A stretch of 64,000 nt of DNA from FEN-1297 sp963710735 (GTDB lineage Bacteria > Bacteroidota > Ignavibacteria > Ignavibacteriales > Ignavibacteriaceae). Below, one piece after another: positions 54,853 to 64,000 of this stretch. Every line of letters begins with the position of its first letter. Position 1 is the first letter of the stretch. The notes under the pieces were generated by a model that was given only the letters and a program-made list of their open reading frames with translations, searched no databases and had not been told where the DNA came from. The stretch is taken from contig CAVQBN010000024.1 of the NCBI GenBank assembly GCA_963710735.1, forward strand, positions 310,001-374,000. Reading direction: 5' to 3'. The position numbers were made by a program, and so were the translations under genes.

Positions 54853-55232
54853 ATATTTTACACCTCTCCTGTTACTATAAAATTGTACATTTTAAACATT
54901 AGTTCTCTTCATTCAAAAGGCTTACAATTCTTATTATCAAAATGCTGTATGAATTGCAGCTAAAATTTCCAAAAAAACATTTAGAAAAAATATTTATTAC
55001 AAAATAAGTTAATCAAATAATTAATACCAGGATTATACGAATCCTACTGTTAACTTTTTATAAATATATAATACATAATGAATTACTAATTTGTTAAATC
55101 AGCAGGTGTTTGTAATCATTCACTTAATATTTTCTGTATCACAAAGCAGGAAGATTCAACAATTTCTTATTTAAATTTGACCGCATTTTATTTTTAATTT
55201 GAAATACGGACATCAATCATTTTGAGGAAGTT
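54853..55232. other. Gap between receiver and phosphoesterase genes
   Basis: 380 AT-rich bases. No open frame or repeat is convincing; it should hold the promoters of the two divergent genes. Confidence 0.4.
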
Positions 55233-56213
55233 ATGAAACACATTTTAATTGCTGGATTAATATTGTTTTTTTCTCTGGGATTCACAGAATCAAACCCAAA
55301 AGACTCGCACAAATTATCGATGAAACTCCCAAAGTATAGCCATATAGTAATTGTTATTGAAGAGAATAAAGATTATGATCAAATTATAGGAAATGAAGCT
55401 GCGCCTTACATAAATAAGGTTTTAGTAAAAGAGGGAGCTAACCTTACACAAATGTTCGCCGAAGAACATTTCAGCGAAGGAAATTATTTCTGGCTGTTTT
55501 CAGGTAGTGATCAGGGTGTCGGACATTATGATGTAACACCGACAACAAAAAACAATAAGAATTATCCTTTTAATACTTGTAATCTTGGCCAACAGTTAAT
55601 TAGGAATGGTTACACATTCAAAGGTTATTCTGAAAGTCTACCGGAGATAGGAGATACTATTTCAAAAGAAGGCTATTACGCAAGAAAGCATGTACCGTGG
55701 GTAAGTTTTGCAAATATTCCAAACGGTAATACTGTTGAATCATCTTCCAATCTTCAGTTCAAACAATTTCCTGAAGATTTTAATAAACTGCCTACGGTAA
55801 GCATTGTAATTCCTAATTTGATTCATGACATGCATAATGGGAAACCACCCAAAAGTGTTAAGGACGGTGACGAGTGGTTAAAAGAAAATTTAAATAATTA
55901 TTATCAATGGGCAAAAACCCATAACAGTCTTTTAATAATTACCTTCGATGAAAATTCCGATAAAACTCATTATTCGGGTTACACAGATCCGGCAAGTAAA
56001 AATCATGATATCCGGAATAGAATTCCAACTATAATTGCCGGTGCTCATATTAAATCAGGTAATTATTCTGAAGGCAAAGGTGTTACGCATGTTAATTTAT
56101 TACGAACAATTGAATCCATGTACGGCTTACAAAATTGCGGATATCAGCAAGCTAATGCTCTTAAATATGGAATCTCGAATGGCTATATCATAAAAGATAT
56201 TTTTTCAAAATAG
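55233..56213 (+). CDS. Secreted phosphoesterase (phospholipase C/acid phosphatase superfamily)
   Basis: 326 residues with a signal peptide (MKHILIAGLILFFSLGFTES). HIVIVIEENKDYDQIIGNE near 37-55 is the phosphoesterase-family N-terminal motif with Glu-Asn metal/nucleophile positions, GYSESLPE near 132-139, PNLIHDMHNG and ITFDENSDKTH follow. It probably removes phosphate from an organic substrate outside the inner membrane. GAGGAAG precedes the ATG. Confidence 0.85.
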   Translation: MKHILIAGLILFFSLGFTESNPKDSHKLSMKLPKYSHIVIVIEENKDYDQIIGNEAAPYINKVLVKEGANLTQMFAEEHFSEGNYFWLFSGSDQGVGHYDVTPTTKNNKNYPFNTCNLGQQLIRNGYTFKGYSESLPEIGDTISKEGYYARKHVPWVSFANIPNGNTVESSSNLQFKQFPEDFNKLPTVSIVIPNLIHDMHNGKPPKSVKDGDEWLKENLNNYYQWAKTHNSLLIITFDENSDKTHYSGYTDPASKNHDIRNRIPTIIAGAHIKSGNYSEGKGVTHVNLLRTIESMYGLQNCGYQQANALKYGISNGYIIKDIFSK

Positions 56214-56265
56214 TAATTTTTAGAAAATAATATTATTAGAATTAATTTAGTACACAATAAAAAAA

Positions 56266-56296
56266 GGCTGTTTCAAATTGTAAACTTGAAACAGCC
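56266..56296. terminator. Terminator shared by the convergent phosphoesterase and methyltransferase genes
   Basis: GGCTGTTTCAA (56266-56276) pairs perfectly with TTGAAACAGCC (56286-56296), 11 pairs. Read leftward it is followed by a run of seven T, so it is strongest for the minus-strand methyltransferase; it can work on both strands. Confidence 0.85.
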
Positions 56297-56323
56297 TCAT
56301 ATAATTTATTTATTCTTAAATTT

Positions 56324-56917
56324 TTACTTTTTTAGTTTATATAAAACAAGACTATTCAACTTAATAACCTCAAATTTTTTGTATCCAATTTCATCAGCTA
56401 ATTTTTTAATGAATTCTGCTTTTAGTCTATGTTCAATCGGCGGTCCGAAATCCTCCTGCTTATAATCCCATTCTAAAATCGATGTTCCCAAGACCGAAAC
56501 TCGAAAAGCTTCCTTCAAAGTTTTAGAAAAATCATCAACCTCATGAAAGACAACTCCGAAAAAAGTCATATCAAAAGAATTATCATTAAATGGTATTTTT
56601 TCTGCAGGAGCAAGACGGAACTCACCATCAGGGACATGTTTCTTAGCAGCTTCGATCATTTCCGGATTTGTATCTATTCCTGCTACTTTTATTCCATGCT
56701 TATGAAAAGCTTCAGCAAACAGAGCGCTTCCGGTTCCGATATCAAGCACGGACTTAATATTTCCTTCCAAGCATAAATTTATTACACGGTCTACTTCCAG
56801 GCGCCATACTCTTTCGGGAGATCGAAGTCTGTCCACACCCCTGTTATATACTCTATCATTACCAACTGCCTTCGTATCCACTTCATGATGATGTTTATGA
56901 GTTTTATTTTCTTCCAT
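56324..56917 (-). CDS. SAM-dependent methyltransferase, Methyltransf_11 type
   Basis: 197 residues from the ATG at 56917 (AAGGA 7 bases before; the earlier in-frame TTG is less likely). A His/Lys-rich N-terminus (KTHKHHHEVD), then motif I SVLDIGTGSALFAEAF near 56-71, IDTNPEMIEAA and FDMTFFGVVFHEVDD near 108-122. Small UbiE/Methyltransf_11-type enzyme. It ends the operon that starts with the aldo/keto reductase. Substrate unknown. Confidence 0.83.
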   Translation of the reverse strand: MEENKTHKHHHEVDTKAVGNDRVYNRGVDRLRSPERVWRLEVDRVINLCLEGNIKSVLDIGTGSALFAEAFHKHGIKVAGIDTNPEMIEAAKKHVPDGEFRLAPAEKIPFNDNSFDMTFFGVVFHEVDDFSKTLKEAFRVSVLGTSILEWDYKQEDFGPPIEHRLKAEFIKKLADEIGYKKFEVIKLNSLVLYKLKK

Positions 56918-56945
56918 TTTCAATCCTTAAATTTTAAAGTATAAA

Positions 56946-58011
56946 TTATTGTTTAGCTCTTAAATACTGATTGGGCCATTTTATATCAGACTTCAACTGT
57001 TTTGCTGCATAAAGCGGCCAATAGGGATTTCGAAGCATTTCTCTTGCAAGAATAACCATATCAGACTGTTCTGTCCTAATAATATTTTCTGCCTGTTCAG
57101 GTGAAGTAATTAGACCTACAGCGCCAGTCAAAATACCGACTTCTTTTTTGATCCTTTCTGAAAAAGGAACTTGATAACCAGGGCCTGCTGGAATTTTAGC
57201 ATCTACAACATTGCCGCCGCTTGAACAATCGATAAAATCTACGTCCCAAATCTTTCAGCCATTTTGATAGTTGAACAGATTGTTCAATATCCCAGCCATC
57301 ATTAACCCAGTCAGTTGATGAAATGCGAGCAAACAAAGGAAGTTTCTGAGGAATTGAATCCCTAACTACTTTTGTTACTTCCAATGCTAGGCGGCATCTA
57401 TTCTCAAAGCTTCCTCCATATTCATCCTTTCTTTGATTTGAAAGTGGCGACAAAAATTCATGAATTAAATATCCGTGTGCGAAATGAAGTTCAATTACTT
57501 GAAAGCCGGCACGGATACTTCTTTCCGCGGCAACTTTAAATTGATTAATAACATTTTTAATATCGGACATATCCATTTCTTTCGGATGCGGATAATTATC
57601 AGCAAAGGAAATTGCACTCGGAGCTATTGTTTGCCATCCGCCATTTTTTATATCTACGCCTCCATTACCTTTCCATGGTGAATATGTTGATGCTTTTCTT
57701 CCGGCATGTGCCAGCTGAATTGCAGGCACAGAATTTTGAGACTTAATAAAAGAAGTTATCTTTTTATAAGCATCCGCTTGTTCTTCACTCCAGATGCCGG
57801 CATCATCTGGTGAAATTCTTCCTTCTGGTGAAACTGCAGTTGCTTCCGTTATTACCAAGGCTGCACCGCCAACCGCTCGACTTCCAAGATGAACTAAATG
57901 CCAATCAGTCGGCATTCCATTTTCACTCGAATACTGGCACATGGGTGAAACCGCAATTCTATTTTTAAATTCTATTTCTCTAATTTTAATAGATGAAAAT
58001 AATACACTCAA
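56946..58011 (-). pseudogene. Old Yellow Enzyme (YqjM-like NADH:flavin oxidoreductase), frameshifted
   Basis: Two frames form one protein of about 354 residues. Frame 1, from TTG at 58011 with AAGGA upstream, holds NRIAVSPMCQYSS, LVHLGSRAVGGAAL, QLAHAGRKAS and ELHFAHGYLIHEFLSP with the usual FMN and His/Asn residues. It goes out of frame near 57239-57243 (GGACGTAGA), after LKDLG; removing one base gives GVDFIDCSSGG, and the second frame resumes to the end with ITSPEQAENII and DMVILAREMLRNP. The span is one base over a whole number of codons. Whether this is decay or a sequence error is open. Confidence 0.87.
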
Positions 58012-58038
58012 TTTTAATTCCTTATTTATTATTAAACA

Positions 58039-59049
58039 TTATCTATCCTGAATTACTCTCTTTAACATCCAATAAGGATAAGCTCTTGGAGGTTCACTTA
58101 ATGCATCCAGCCTGCTTACTTCCTCATGAGTCATTTCCCAGTCTGAAGTTTTTAAATTATCTTCAAGCTGCTCTTTGTTTTTAGCGCCGATAATTACTGA
58201 AGCAACTCCGGGTTTTCTTAAAAGATAATTTAATGCCGCCTGAGTAATTGTTGCTTTATGATTTTTTGCTATCTTTTCTAATTCATCAACAATATCAAAA
58301 CCTTTTTCTTCATCAAACTGCAAGAACTGATCCTGAGGATTTGTCCTTCTTGCACTTTCAGGACGCTTCTTCCCTCTTCTATACTTTCCAGTTAAAAATC
58401 CGCCGCCCAACGGGCTCCAGGGAAGTATCCCTAAATTTTGATCAAGACTAAGCGGAACCAACTCATTTTCCAAATCCCGTGCTATTAAAGAATAAAAAGC
58501 CTGAAGAGAAACAAACCTTTCAAGATTTTGTTTATCTGAAATTGATAAAGCTTTCATTAATTGCCAGCCTGTATAATTTGATGCGCCTATGTATCTTACC
58601 TTTCCATCTCTGACAAGATCATCTAATGCTCTTAGAGTTTCTTCAAGAGGAGTATAAGGATCGAAACTGTGAACCTGATAAAGATCGATATAATCCGTTC
58701 CTAATCTTTTTAAACTTGAATTACATCCTTCAATAATATGATGGCGTGATAAACCTACATCATTAGGCCCTTTCCCTGTTCGTCCTCTAACCTTTGTTGC
58801 TAAAATTATTTCCTTTCGTTTTGTGCCGAGTGCTTTGCCAAGCATTTCCTCTGCCAAACCTTCGGAATAAACATCCGCTGTATCGAAAAAATTTACACCG
58901 CCGTCAAGCGCGGTCTTTACCAAGGCAGTTGCATCTTTTTGTTCCAATTCACCGATCGCTTTCCAGTAACCTTTACCGCCGAAAGTCATTGCACCAAAAC
59001 AAATTTCTGAAACTTTAATACCTGTATTTCCAAGAAATCGCATTTTCAT
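58039..59049 (-). CDS. Aldo/keto reductase
   Basis: 336 residues from the ATG at 59049, preceded by GGAGGA; the in-frame TTG four codons earlier overlaps this ribosome binding site. The family motifs are GVNFFDTADVYSEG with catalytic Asp and Tyr, ILATKVRG with Lys, YQVHSFDPYTPLEE with His, and GASNYTGWQL. It uses NADPH to reduce an aldehyde or ketone. It lies 27 bases upstream of the broken ene-reductase, the first gene of a small redox operon. Confidence 0.9.
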   Translation of the reverse strand: MKMRFLGNTGIKVSEICFGAMTFGGKGYWKAIGELEQKDATALVKTALDGGVNFFDTADVYSEGLAEEMLGKALGTKRKEIILATKVRGRTGKGPNDVGLSRHHIIEGCNSSLKRLGTDYIDLYQVHSFDPYTPLEETLRALDDLVRDGKVRYIGASNYTGWQLMKALSISDKQNLERFVSLQAFYSLIARDLENELVPLSLDQNLGILPWSPLGGGFLTGKYRRGKKRPESARRTNPQDQFLQFDEEKGFDIVDELEKIAKNHKATITQAALNYLLRKPGVASVIIGAKNKEQLEDNLKTSDWEMTHEEVSRLDALSEPPRAYPYWMLKRVIQDR

Positions 59050-59548
59050 AATGTCCTCCAATTATATTAATAAAATCAAGATTTATAAGTTGGAAATTGT
59101 TTGAATGTTATCAAATAAAATCCGCTAATAGCATATTCTTTTTTAAAAAATTTAAGATTTAGTTTCAAATTAAACTATAGTATTTACCTTTGTTGTAATA
59201 TGTGGCAAAATTCTATAATGTTAATTATTTAATAACATAAAAATTAATGACAAGTCTATCAGATTATTTTATCATTTAATTTGTATTAGGTGAAGCAAGG
59301 ATGATTTAGATTCAATAAATTATAGAGAATATGTCTTAAGACATATAAATGTAGGAGAGTTAAAAGTATATTTAGAGAAATTATTTTATAAGTTAAATTT
59401 TAAATCAAGATGTTATTTTTATAATCTTTAGGTAAAGGATTTGGCATATAGAAAATTTAAAAAGTCTTGAGCTTTTATTGACACAAATGTCATAATTTAT
59501 TATAATGTATACCATCACATGTAATTTTCTCCAATTTTTAGGGGAGTT
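59050..59548. other. Gap before the broken sugar transferase
   Basis: About 500 AT-rich bases with no convincing gene. A TTGACA at 59478-59483 followed by TATAAT near 59500-59505 could be a promoter toward the T9SS/transferase region, with a spacing near 16 bases. Confidence 0.45.
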
Positions 59549-60253
59549 ATGAAGAGTAAAGTTTTTATTTTACTAAAAATTGAATTTGATTTTATACTTT
59601 CCTTAGTCCTATATAGTTTTGACTTTTCCATTAATTCTCATCTTGTCGGTAATAATTTTTATACAGACAAAGGAGTTTCCTTTTTTTTTACAGGAACGCG
59701 GACTAACTCTGGATTCTTATAGGTTTAAAATGTACAAACTAAAAACGATGAAGAGTCAGAAAATAAATGTTGAATCTTCACATAAAAACATTTTCTTTAA
59801 AAATGAACTTACAGAACTTGTAACACCTTTCGGCAGGTTTCTTAGACGGACAGGATTAGATGAACTCCCGCAACTCTTAAATATTTTAAAGGAGAAATGA
59901 GCTTTGTAGGACCACGCCCTCTTTCATTAACCGACTTAGATATAATGAAAATTTATTTCCCGGAAGAGTATACGGTAAGAGGTAATAATAAATTTAAACC
60001 GGGTATTACCGGATACTGGCAGGTATTCCAAAATAGAGACAAAGGAGTTAAAGACTTAATTGAGAAAGAAAATTTTTATAATTATAACTATTCTTTCTTA
60101 TTAGATTTAAAAATTTTATTATATACAATTCCAATTGTTTTTAATGGAACACATTGCGATGCAATTTTGCCATCTGCAAAATCCGATAAGTTTAACGAAT
60201 CCACATTGAAAAATTTTACTTGTGAAAAATATAAAGTTGAGTGCACTGCTTAA
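59549..60253 (+). pseudogene. Monotopic phosphoglycosyl transferase, broken by two frameshifts
   Basis: GGGGAG lies before an ATG at 59549. The frame breaks at a TTTT near 59617-59620, where one T too many is present, and again near 59890 (TTAAAGGAGAAATG), where one base is missing relative to the intact copy at 63407; the two cancel to a 705-base span. The restored protein has FPFFLQERGLTLDSYRFKMY, LDELPQLLNILK and SFVGPRPLSL, the WcaJ/PglC-type motifs for transfer of a phospho-sugar to undecaprenyl phosphate. ATGA overlap at 59897-59900 leaves a chance that the C-terminal piece is still translated. Confidence 0.85.
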
Positions 60254-60392
60254 AATGAAATTAAATGACTTAATAAAATAATAAATAATTATTGTACAAC
60301 TACATCAGCGAGGTTTTACACAAGACTAAAAAAGATTTTTTTATAAAACTACATTCTATTTTATCAAATAAAGAGGGACCAAGGGAGGATAT

Positions 60393-62738
60393 ATGAAAAA
60401 ACTATTTTCCATTTTTATCATTTCATTATCATTCCTAATTACTGGATTAGTCTGGGGACAGACAACTATTTTTAGTGTTGATGGTGGCGGAACTTTGCCT
60501 GCGGGCTGGACTTCAACCGATAATGTTTCGACTAACCCAATTGATAAAGGAACTTACTATTTGCTTGACGCAGGAGATCCATCGGATATTATTACAACCA
60601 CTACATATAACTTAAATGGCTATACAAATGTACAGTTAAACTTCAAAATTGCTACATACGGTAGCGGTACAGCTAATTCTTGCAATATTGAAATATCTAC
60701 AGATGGCGGCACAACCTGGACTCAGGCCTATTCTTCTGCTACTCCATCTTCGAGCACTTATATTGATGGTGGTCCTATTAATATAACTGTGGTGAATGGA
60801 ACTACTGTAATTAAATTTAGCAATGCAGGATTATCCGGCAGAGGAGTCAGACTTCAAAATTTAGTGCTAACCGGTACGGCACCAGTAGCAGGTTCACCGG
60901 TTAAATTATCTATTTCTAATATAAACAGCGGTACTTCACCATCAGCTTCTGAGCCTTTCTCTTTAACAATTACTGCATTGGATAATTCAGATATTCCTGC
61001 AAATGTTACATCTAATACCGATATCTCACTATCACTGGCCAAAGGCACAGGTACCCTCGACGGAACCTTAACAGGCACTATACCTGCCGGGAGCAACGGT
61101 GTAACAATATCAGGTATAACATATAATACTGCCGAAACAGAAGTTTCTATTACAGCAACAAGAACCGGCGGTGATGCACTTACTTCCGGTACAAGTTCTA
61201 ATTTTGCTGTGCTGGAAGCCGCTTCAAAATTAGCTTTTGTAAATGTTCCTTCGGGTGGACAACAGAATTTAGACCTTAGCTCTTTTACAGTTGAAGCACA
61301 CCGTGCAGATAATTCGGTCGATCTTAACTTTAACGGGGATATTTCAATTGCAAAAGTGTCTGGATCTGGAAATATTTCAGGCACATTAACGCAAACTGCA
61401 GTTGCCGGAATTTCTACATTCGACAATATCCAATTTGATGACTCGGATACTTATACAATTTCTGCTTCATCAGATGGGCTTACAGATGCAACAAGCGGAA
61501 ATATAGTAATTCTTTCAAGCACATTGCCACTTATTGAGGAGTTTAATTACGCAGCCGGTTCAACTCTTGTGTCCAATGGATGGATTGCCAATAGCGGTGC
61601 CGGTACAAATTCCATTACAGTCAACTCAGGTGCCCTTACATACAGCGGATATGCTTCATCCGGAAACGGGAATATGGTAACCCTGACAAACACTGGAGAA
61701 GACGCTTACCGTACCTTTGATCAGGTTACTTCTAATTCCTTATATGCTGCATTTTTGGTTAATATAGAAACAGCAAAAACAGCAGGAGATTATTTCCTTA
61801 CTTTAAGTACTAACCCTCAAAATGCCTACTCTGCAAGAATATTTGCTAAAGATGACGGCAACGGAAATTTGTTATTTGGTATAGCTAAAGCCAGCGTCGC
61901 GAATTATGCTTCCGGTACTTATTCATATAACACAACACATCTAATTGTAATTAAATATACTTTCATCGGTTCTACTGCGGATGATGAAACCGGCATTTAT
62001 ATAGATCCGTCTGTTCCGGGTTCCGAACCATCTTCTTTCGATGCACAGGGCACTACTTCAGAAAATGATGCAAATGGAATCGGCTCAGTAGTTTTACGGC
62101 AGGGATCATCTTCCAATGCGGCAACGCTATCAATAAGCGGTATCAGAATCAGTACTTCGTGGGGTGAACTTCCTCTTCCTGTTGAATTAACCTCATTCAC
62201 TGCTCAAACAAAATCTAACGCGGTAGAGTTGAAGTGGAATACAGCTACAGAACTTAACAACTATGGTTTTGAGATACAGAGAAAGATCGAACAAAATGAA
62301 TCATGGGCTAAAATCGGATTTGTTAGAGGTAATGGAAACAGCAACTCTCCTAAAAGTTATAACTTTGCTGACCCAAATGTTACTTCGGGGAAATATTATT
62401 ACAGATTAAAACAAATAGACAATGACGGGAAGTTTGAGTATTCGAAAATAGTTGAGGTCAATTTAAGTAATCCGGATGCTTATGAATTGAACCAGAATTA
62501 TCCGAATCCTTTTAATCCGGTAACTATAATTAAATATGAAATTCCCAAAGCAGGTAAAGTTAAACTTGTAATTTTTGATATGCTTGGAAGAGAAGTAAAA
62601 ACACTTGTTAACGAATACAAAGAACCCGGAAGATATGATGTTCAATTTGATGCGAGTAAACTTGCAAGCGGAACTTATTTGTACAAGATTCAAGCGGGTA
62701 ATTTTGTTGAAGTTAAAAAGATGGTCCTGCTCAAATAA
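60393..62738 (+). CDS. Large secreted beta-rich protein with T9SS sorting domain
   Basis: 781 residues. Signal peptide (MKKLFSIFIISLSFLITGLVWG), then a jelly-roll-like domain (~25-165), Ig-like repeats (~175-375), a second beta domain (~380-600), the linker LPVELTSFTAQTKSNAVELK typical of T9SS cargoes, and a sorting domain at ~700-781 with NQNYPNPFNPVTIIKYEIPK, MLGREVKTLV and ASGTYLYKI. It is exported through the T9SS and probably bound to the surface. It sits between two phosphoglycosyl-transferase copies. GGGAGG precedes the ATG. Confidence 0.87.
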   Translation: MKKLFSIFIISLSFLITGLVWGQTTIFSVDGGGTLPAGWTSTDNVSTNPIDKGTYYLLDAGDPSDIITTTTYNLNGYTNVQLNFKIATYGSGTANSCNIEISTDGGTTWTQAYSSATPSSSTYIDGGPINITVVNGTTVIKFSNAGLSGRGVRLQNLVLTGTAPVAGSPVKLSISNINSGTSPSASEPFSLTITALDNSDIPANVTSNTDISLSLAKGTGTLDGTLTGTIPAGSNGVTISGITYNTAETEVSITATRTGGDALTSGTSSNFAVLEAASKLAFVNVPSGGQQNLDLSSFTVEAHRADNSVDLNFNGDISIAKVSGSGNISGTLTQTAVAGISTFDNIQFDDSDTYTISASSDGLTDATSGNIVILSSTLPLIEEFNYAAGSTLVSNGWIANSGAGTNSITVNSGALTYSGYASSGNGNMVTLTNTGEDAYRTFDQVTSNSLYAAFLVNIETAKTAGDYFLTLSTNPQNAYSARIFAKDDGNGNLLFGIAKASVANYASGTYSYNTTHLIVIKYTFIGSTADDETGIYIDPSVPGSEPSSFDAQGTTSENDANGIGSVVLRQGSSSNAATLSISGIRISTSWGELPLPVELTSFTAQTKSNAVELKWNTATELNNYGFEIQRKIEQNESWAKIGFVRGNGNSNSPKSYNFADPNVTSGKYYYRLKQIDNDGKFEYSKIVEVNLSNPDAYELNQNYPNPFNPVTIIKYEIPKAGKVKLVIFDMLGREVKTLVNEYKEPGRYDVQFDASKLASGTYLYKIQAGNFVEVKKMVLLK

Positions 62739-62771
62739 GAATTCCTGACCCATAATCCCCATAAAAACAAG

Positions 62772-62794
62772 GCCCCAAAAAATTTGGGGCTTTG
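62772..62794 (+). terminator. Terminator of the T9SS cargo gene
   Basis: GCCCCAAA (62772-62779) pairs with TTTGGGGC (62783-62790) around three A, followed by TTTGTT. Strong 8-pair stem just after the stop codon. Confidence 0.8.
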
Positions 62795-63406
62795 TTATAT
62801 TAGAATTAAGAAAAATAGAATGGACTCCTCTGAACTACCGCAAGAGGACCAGGCATCTAGCCAAATGTTAGAAGAGAATTTAAAACAGAAGTATCTAAAT
62901 GATAAACCAAATCATCCACTTGTTTTTAAGAATGTAGCTTGATCTTTTACGTAACAGGCTTAGGTTCAATTCGATCTACCACAAAATAGCCCTAAAAAGA
63001 ATTGTTAAACTATTGTTTTAATTTACTTCTAGTATGGTAGTGATTTTGCAGAATACTTTAATAGCCGAAGGTACCGACTCACCCAAAAGATCTAGTTCTT
63101 TTTTCATCCTTTAGATTGATTGACTGATCTTGCTTTTTATAATATTTTGAAATTGTCCAAACAAAGTATAATAATTAAACATACAAGTGGGAAAATGAAA
63201 GTATTTCAAATTTTATCGCATAGGTATCGAAATGATTTATCAAAACATTCACTTTTTTTAAGTATGCAACTGGACGAAATAACTTAATGTATACTTAAAA
63301 TTAAAAATGTCAATTAACTTCATCTCTTACCCCTTGAAATACTTTATTTTGCAGGAACTATGCTGTATTTAGTTACGTAGATTTTACTCCAACTTATGGT
63401 GGAACC
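62795..63406. other. Gap between T9SS cargo and intact transferase
   Basis: About 610 bases. A 40-codon frame at 62820-62942 (starting MDSSELPQEDQ) has no ribosome binding site and is probably chance. The rest is AT-rich with no repeat seen. Confidence 0.4.
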
Positions 63407-64000
63407 ATGAATGAAGAACTATTCCTATTTTCAAAAAATGTATTCGATTTTGTATTAGCTGCAATCCTTTTATGTTTGGCACTTCCATTCATTTTAATCT
63501 TTTCAACAATAATTTTTATACAAACCAAAGAGTTCCCATTCTTCATTCAAGAACGCGGATTGACGCTGGAATCTTGCCGGTTTAAAATCTACAAATTAAA
63601 AACAATGAAAAGTCAGATAGTAAATGTCAGCGCTTCATGTACCGATATATTTTTCAAGAATGAACTTACGGAATTTGTAACTCCATTTGGTAGATTTTTA
63701 AGAAAAACAGGACTGGATGAACTACCACAGTTATTAAATGTTTTAAAAGGTGAAATGAGCTTTGTCGGTAACCGCCCTCTTTCGTTGCTGGACCTGGAAA
63801 TAATGAAAAATTATTTCCCGAAAGAGTATGCCGTTAGAGGGGAAAAAAATTTAAAACCGGGCATAACCGGTTACTGGCAGATATTTCAAAATCGTTACGA
63901 AGGGATAGAAAATCTAATAAAACAAGAAACTTTTTATAATGAAAATTATTCTATCAAATTAGATATCAAAATACTTTTGTTGACCCTACTAATTGTATTT
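63407..64000 (+). CDS. Monotopic phosphoglycosyl transferase, C-terminal end cut by window edge
   Basis: ATG at 63407; 198 codons stay open to the window edge. One membrane-associated segment lies near residues 15-40, then FPFFIQERGLTLESCRFKIY, FVTPFGRFLRKTGLDELPQL (~92-111) and SFVGNRPLSL near 120-129. Normal PglC/WcaJ enzymes have VGPRP; here Pro is Asn, while the broken copy at 59549 retains VGPRP. It would add a phospho-sugar to undecaprenyl phosphate to start a surface glycan, possibly one that decorates the neighbouring T9SS cargo. Confidence 0.87.
   Translation, partial: MNEELFLFSKNVFDFVLAAILLCLALPFILIFSTIIFIQTKEFPFFIQERGLTLESCRFKIYKLKTMKSQIVNVSASCTDIFFKNELTEFVTPFGRFLRKTGLDELPQLLNVLKGEMSFVGNRPLSLLDLEIMKNYFPKEYAVRGEKNLKPGITGYWQIFQNRYEGIENLIKQETFYNENYSIKLDIKILLLTLLIVF

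Noticed and set aside
59897..60253. Independent gene for a short sugar-transferase domain
   Set aside because: Comparison with the intact copy at 63407 shows it is the C-terminal piece of one frameshifted gene, although translation restart at ATGA cannot be fully excluded.
60854..61426. Long open frame (190 codons) on the minus strand inside the T9SS cargo gene
   Set aside because: It is antisense to repetitive Ser/Thr/Gly codons, has low-complexity composition and no ribosome binding site; a by-product of codon bias.
62820..62942. 40-codon frame after the T9SS cargo terminator
   Set aside because: No ribosome binding site, no recognisable motif and short; chance frame more likely.
1..64000. 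CRISPR arrays, rRNA genes or complete insertion sequences
   Set aside because: No regularly spaced repeats, rRNA sequence or transposase gene was seen on either strand.

Overview
The window looks like a piece of chromosome from an AT-rich member of the Ignavibacteria (Ignavibacteriota, near Bacteroidota/Chlorobi). The main evidence is two large secreted proteins that end in the type IX secretion (T9SS) sorting domain typical of this group (NQNYPNPFNP, LGREV, ASGxYxY and a final Lys-rich strand), plus a PorV/PorQ-family outer-membrane protein, a CarboxypepD-regulated TonB receptor and many Spl/Lpp signal peptides. This assignment is inference from protein style; no rRNA is present. One tRNA, tRNA-Ser(UGA), lies at 33400-33486.

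Layout. 1-10.9 kb (minus): a surface polysaccharide island with an FkbM methyltransferase (cut by the window edge), three GT4-type glycosyltransferases, a Wzx-like flippase, two SAM methyltransferases, a YfhO-family membrane protein and a polyprenyl-phosphate GT2. 11.1-18.1 kb (plus): a complete SUF Fe-S assembly operon, sufB-C-D-S-U-T, followed by a bacilliredoxin and an Rrf2 regulator that carries three candidate cluster-ligand cysteines. 18.1-33.2 kb: housekeeping and signalling genes: a frameshifted SMP-30 lactonase, gpmA, the PorV/Q protein, two paralogous orphan receivers, a NarL-type two-component pair, a TlpA thioredoxin lipoprotein, a radical SAM protein, a DUF2064/GT2 pair, a GH13 protein, 6-phosphogluconolactonase and an inositol-monophosphatase-family enzyme. 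33.4-40.2 kb: tRNA-Ser, nhaA with a candidate structured leader resembling the nhaA-I (Li+) riboswitch, a lone RNase HI-like gene bounded by short inverted repeats, a phosphodiester-glycosidase T9SS cargo, and an intergenic stretch rich in repeats before an mscS gene.

40.6-52.9 kb (minus) is the most unusual part: a regulated cluster with TonB receptor, GbsR/MarR regulator, FabG-like reductase, a ketoacyl-synthase-III-like protein that keeps the active-site Cys but has lost the His and Asn, a sodium:solute symporter, an acyl-CoA ligase, an internally duplicated lipoprotein, an outer-membrane barrel protein and two related alpha/beta hydrolases. It resembles an import-and-process module for a fatty or ester-type substrate and matches no pathway I can name with certainty.

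53.2-64 kb: a secreted bleomycin-hydrolase-like C1 peptidase, an orphan receiver, a secreted phosphoesterase, a methyltransferase, a frameshifted Old Yellow Enzyme, an aldo/keto reductase, and a T9SS cargo flanked by two copies of a monotopic phosphoglycosyl transferase gene, the left one broken by two frameshifts and the right one open to the window edge.

Four separate single-base frameshifts in three genes can be read directly. Whether they are real decay or assembly error cannot be settled from this sequence.
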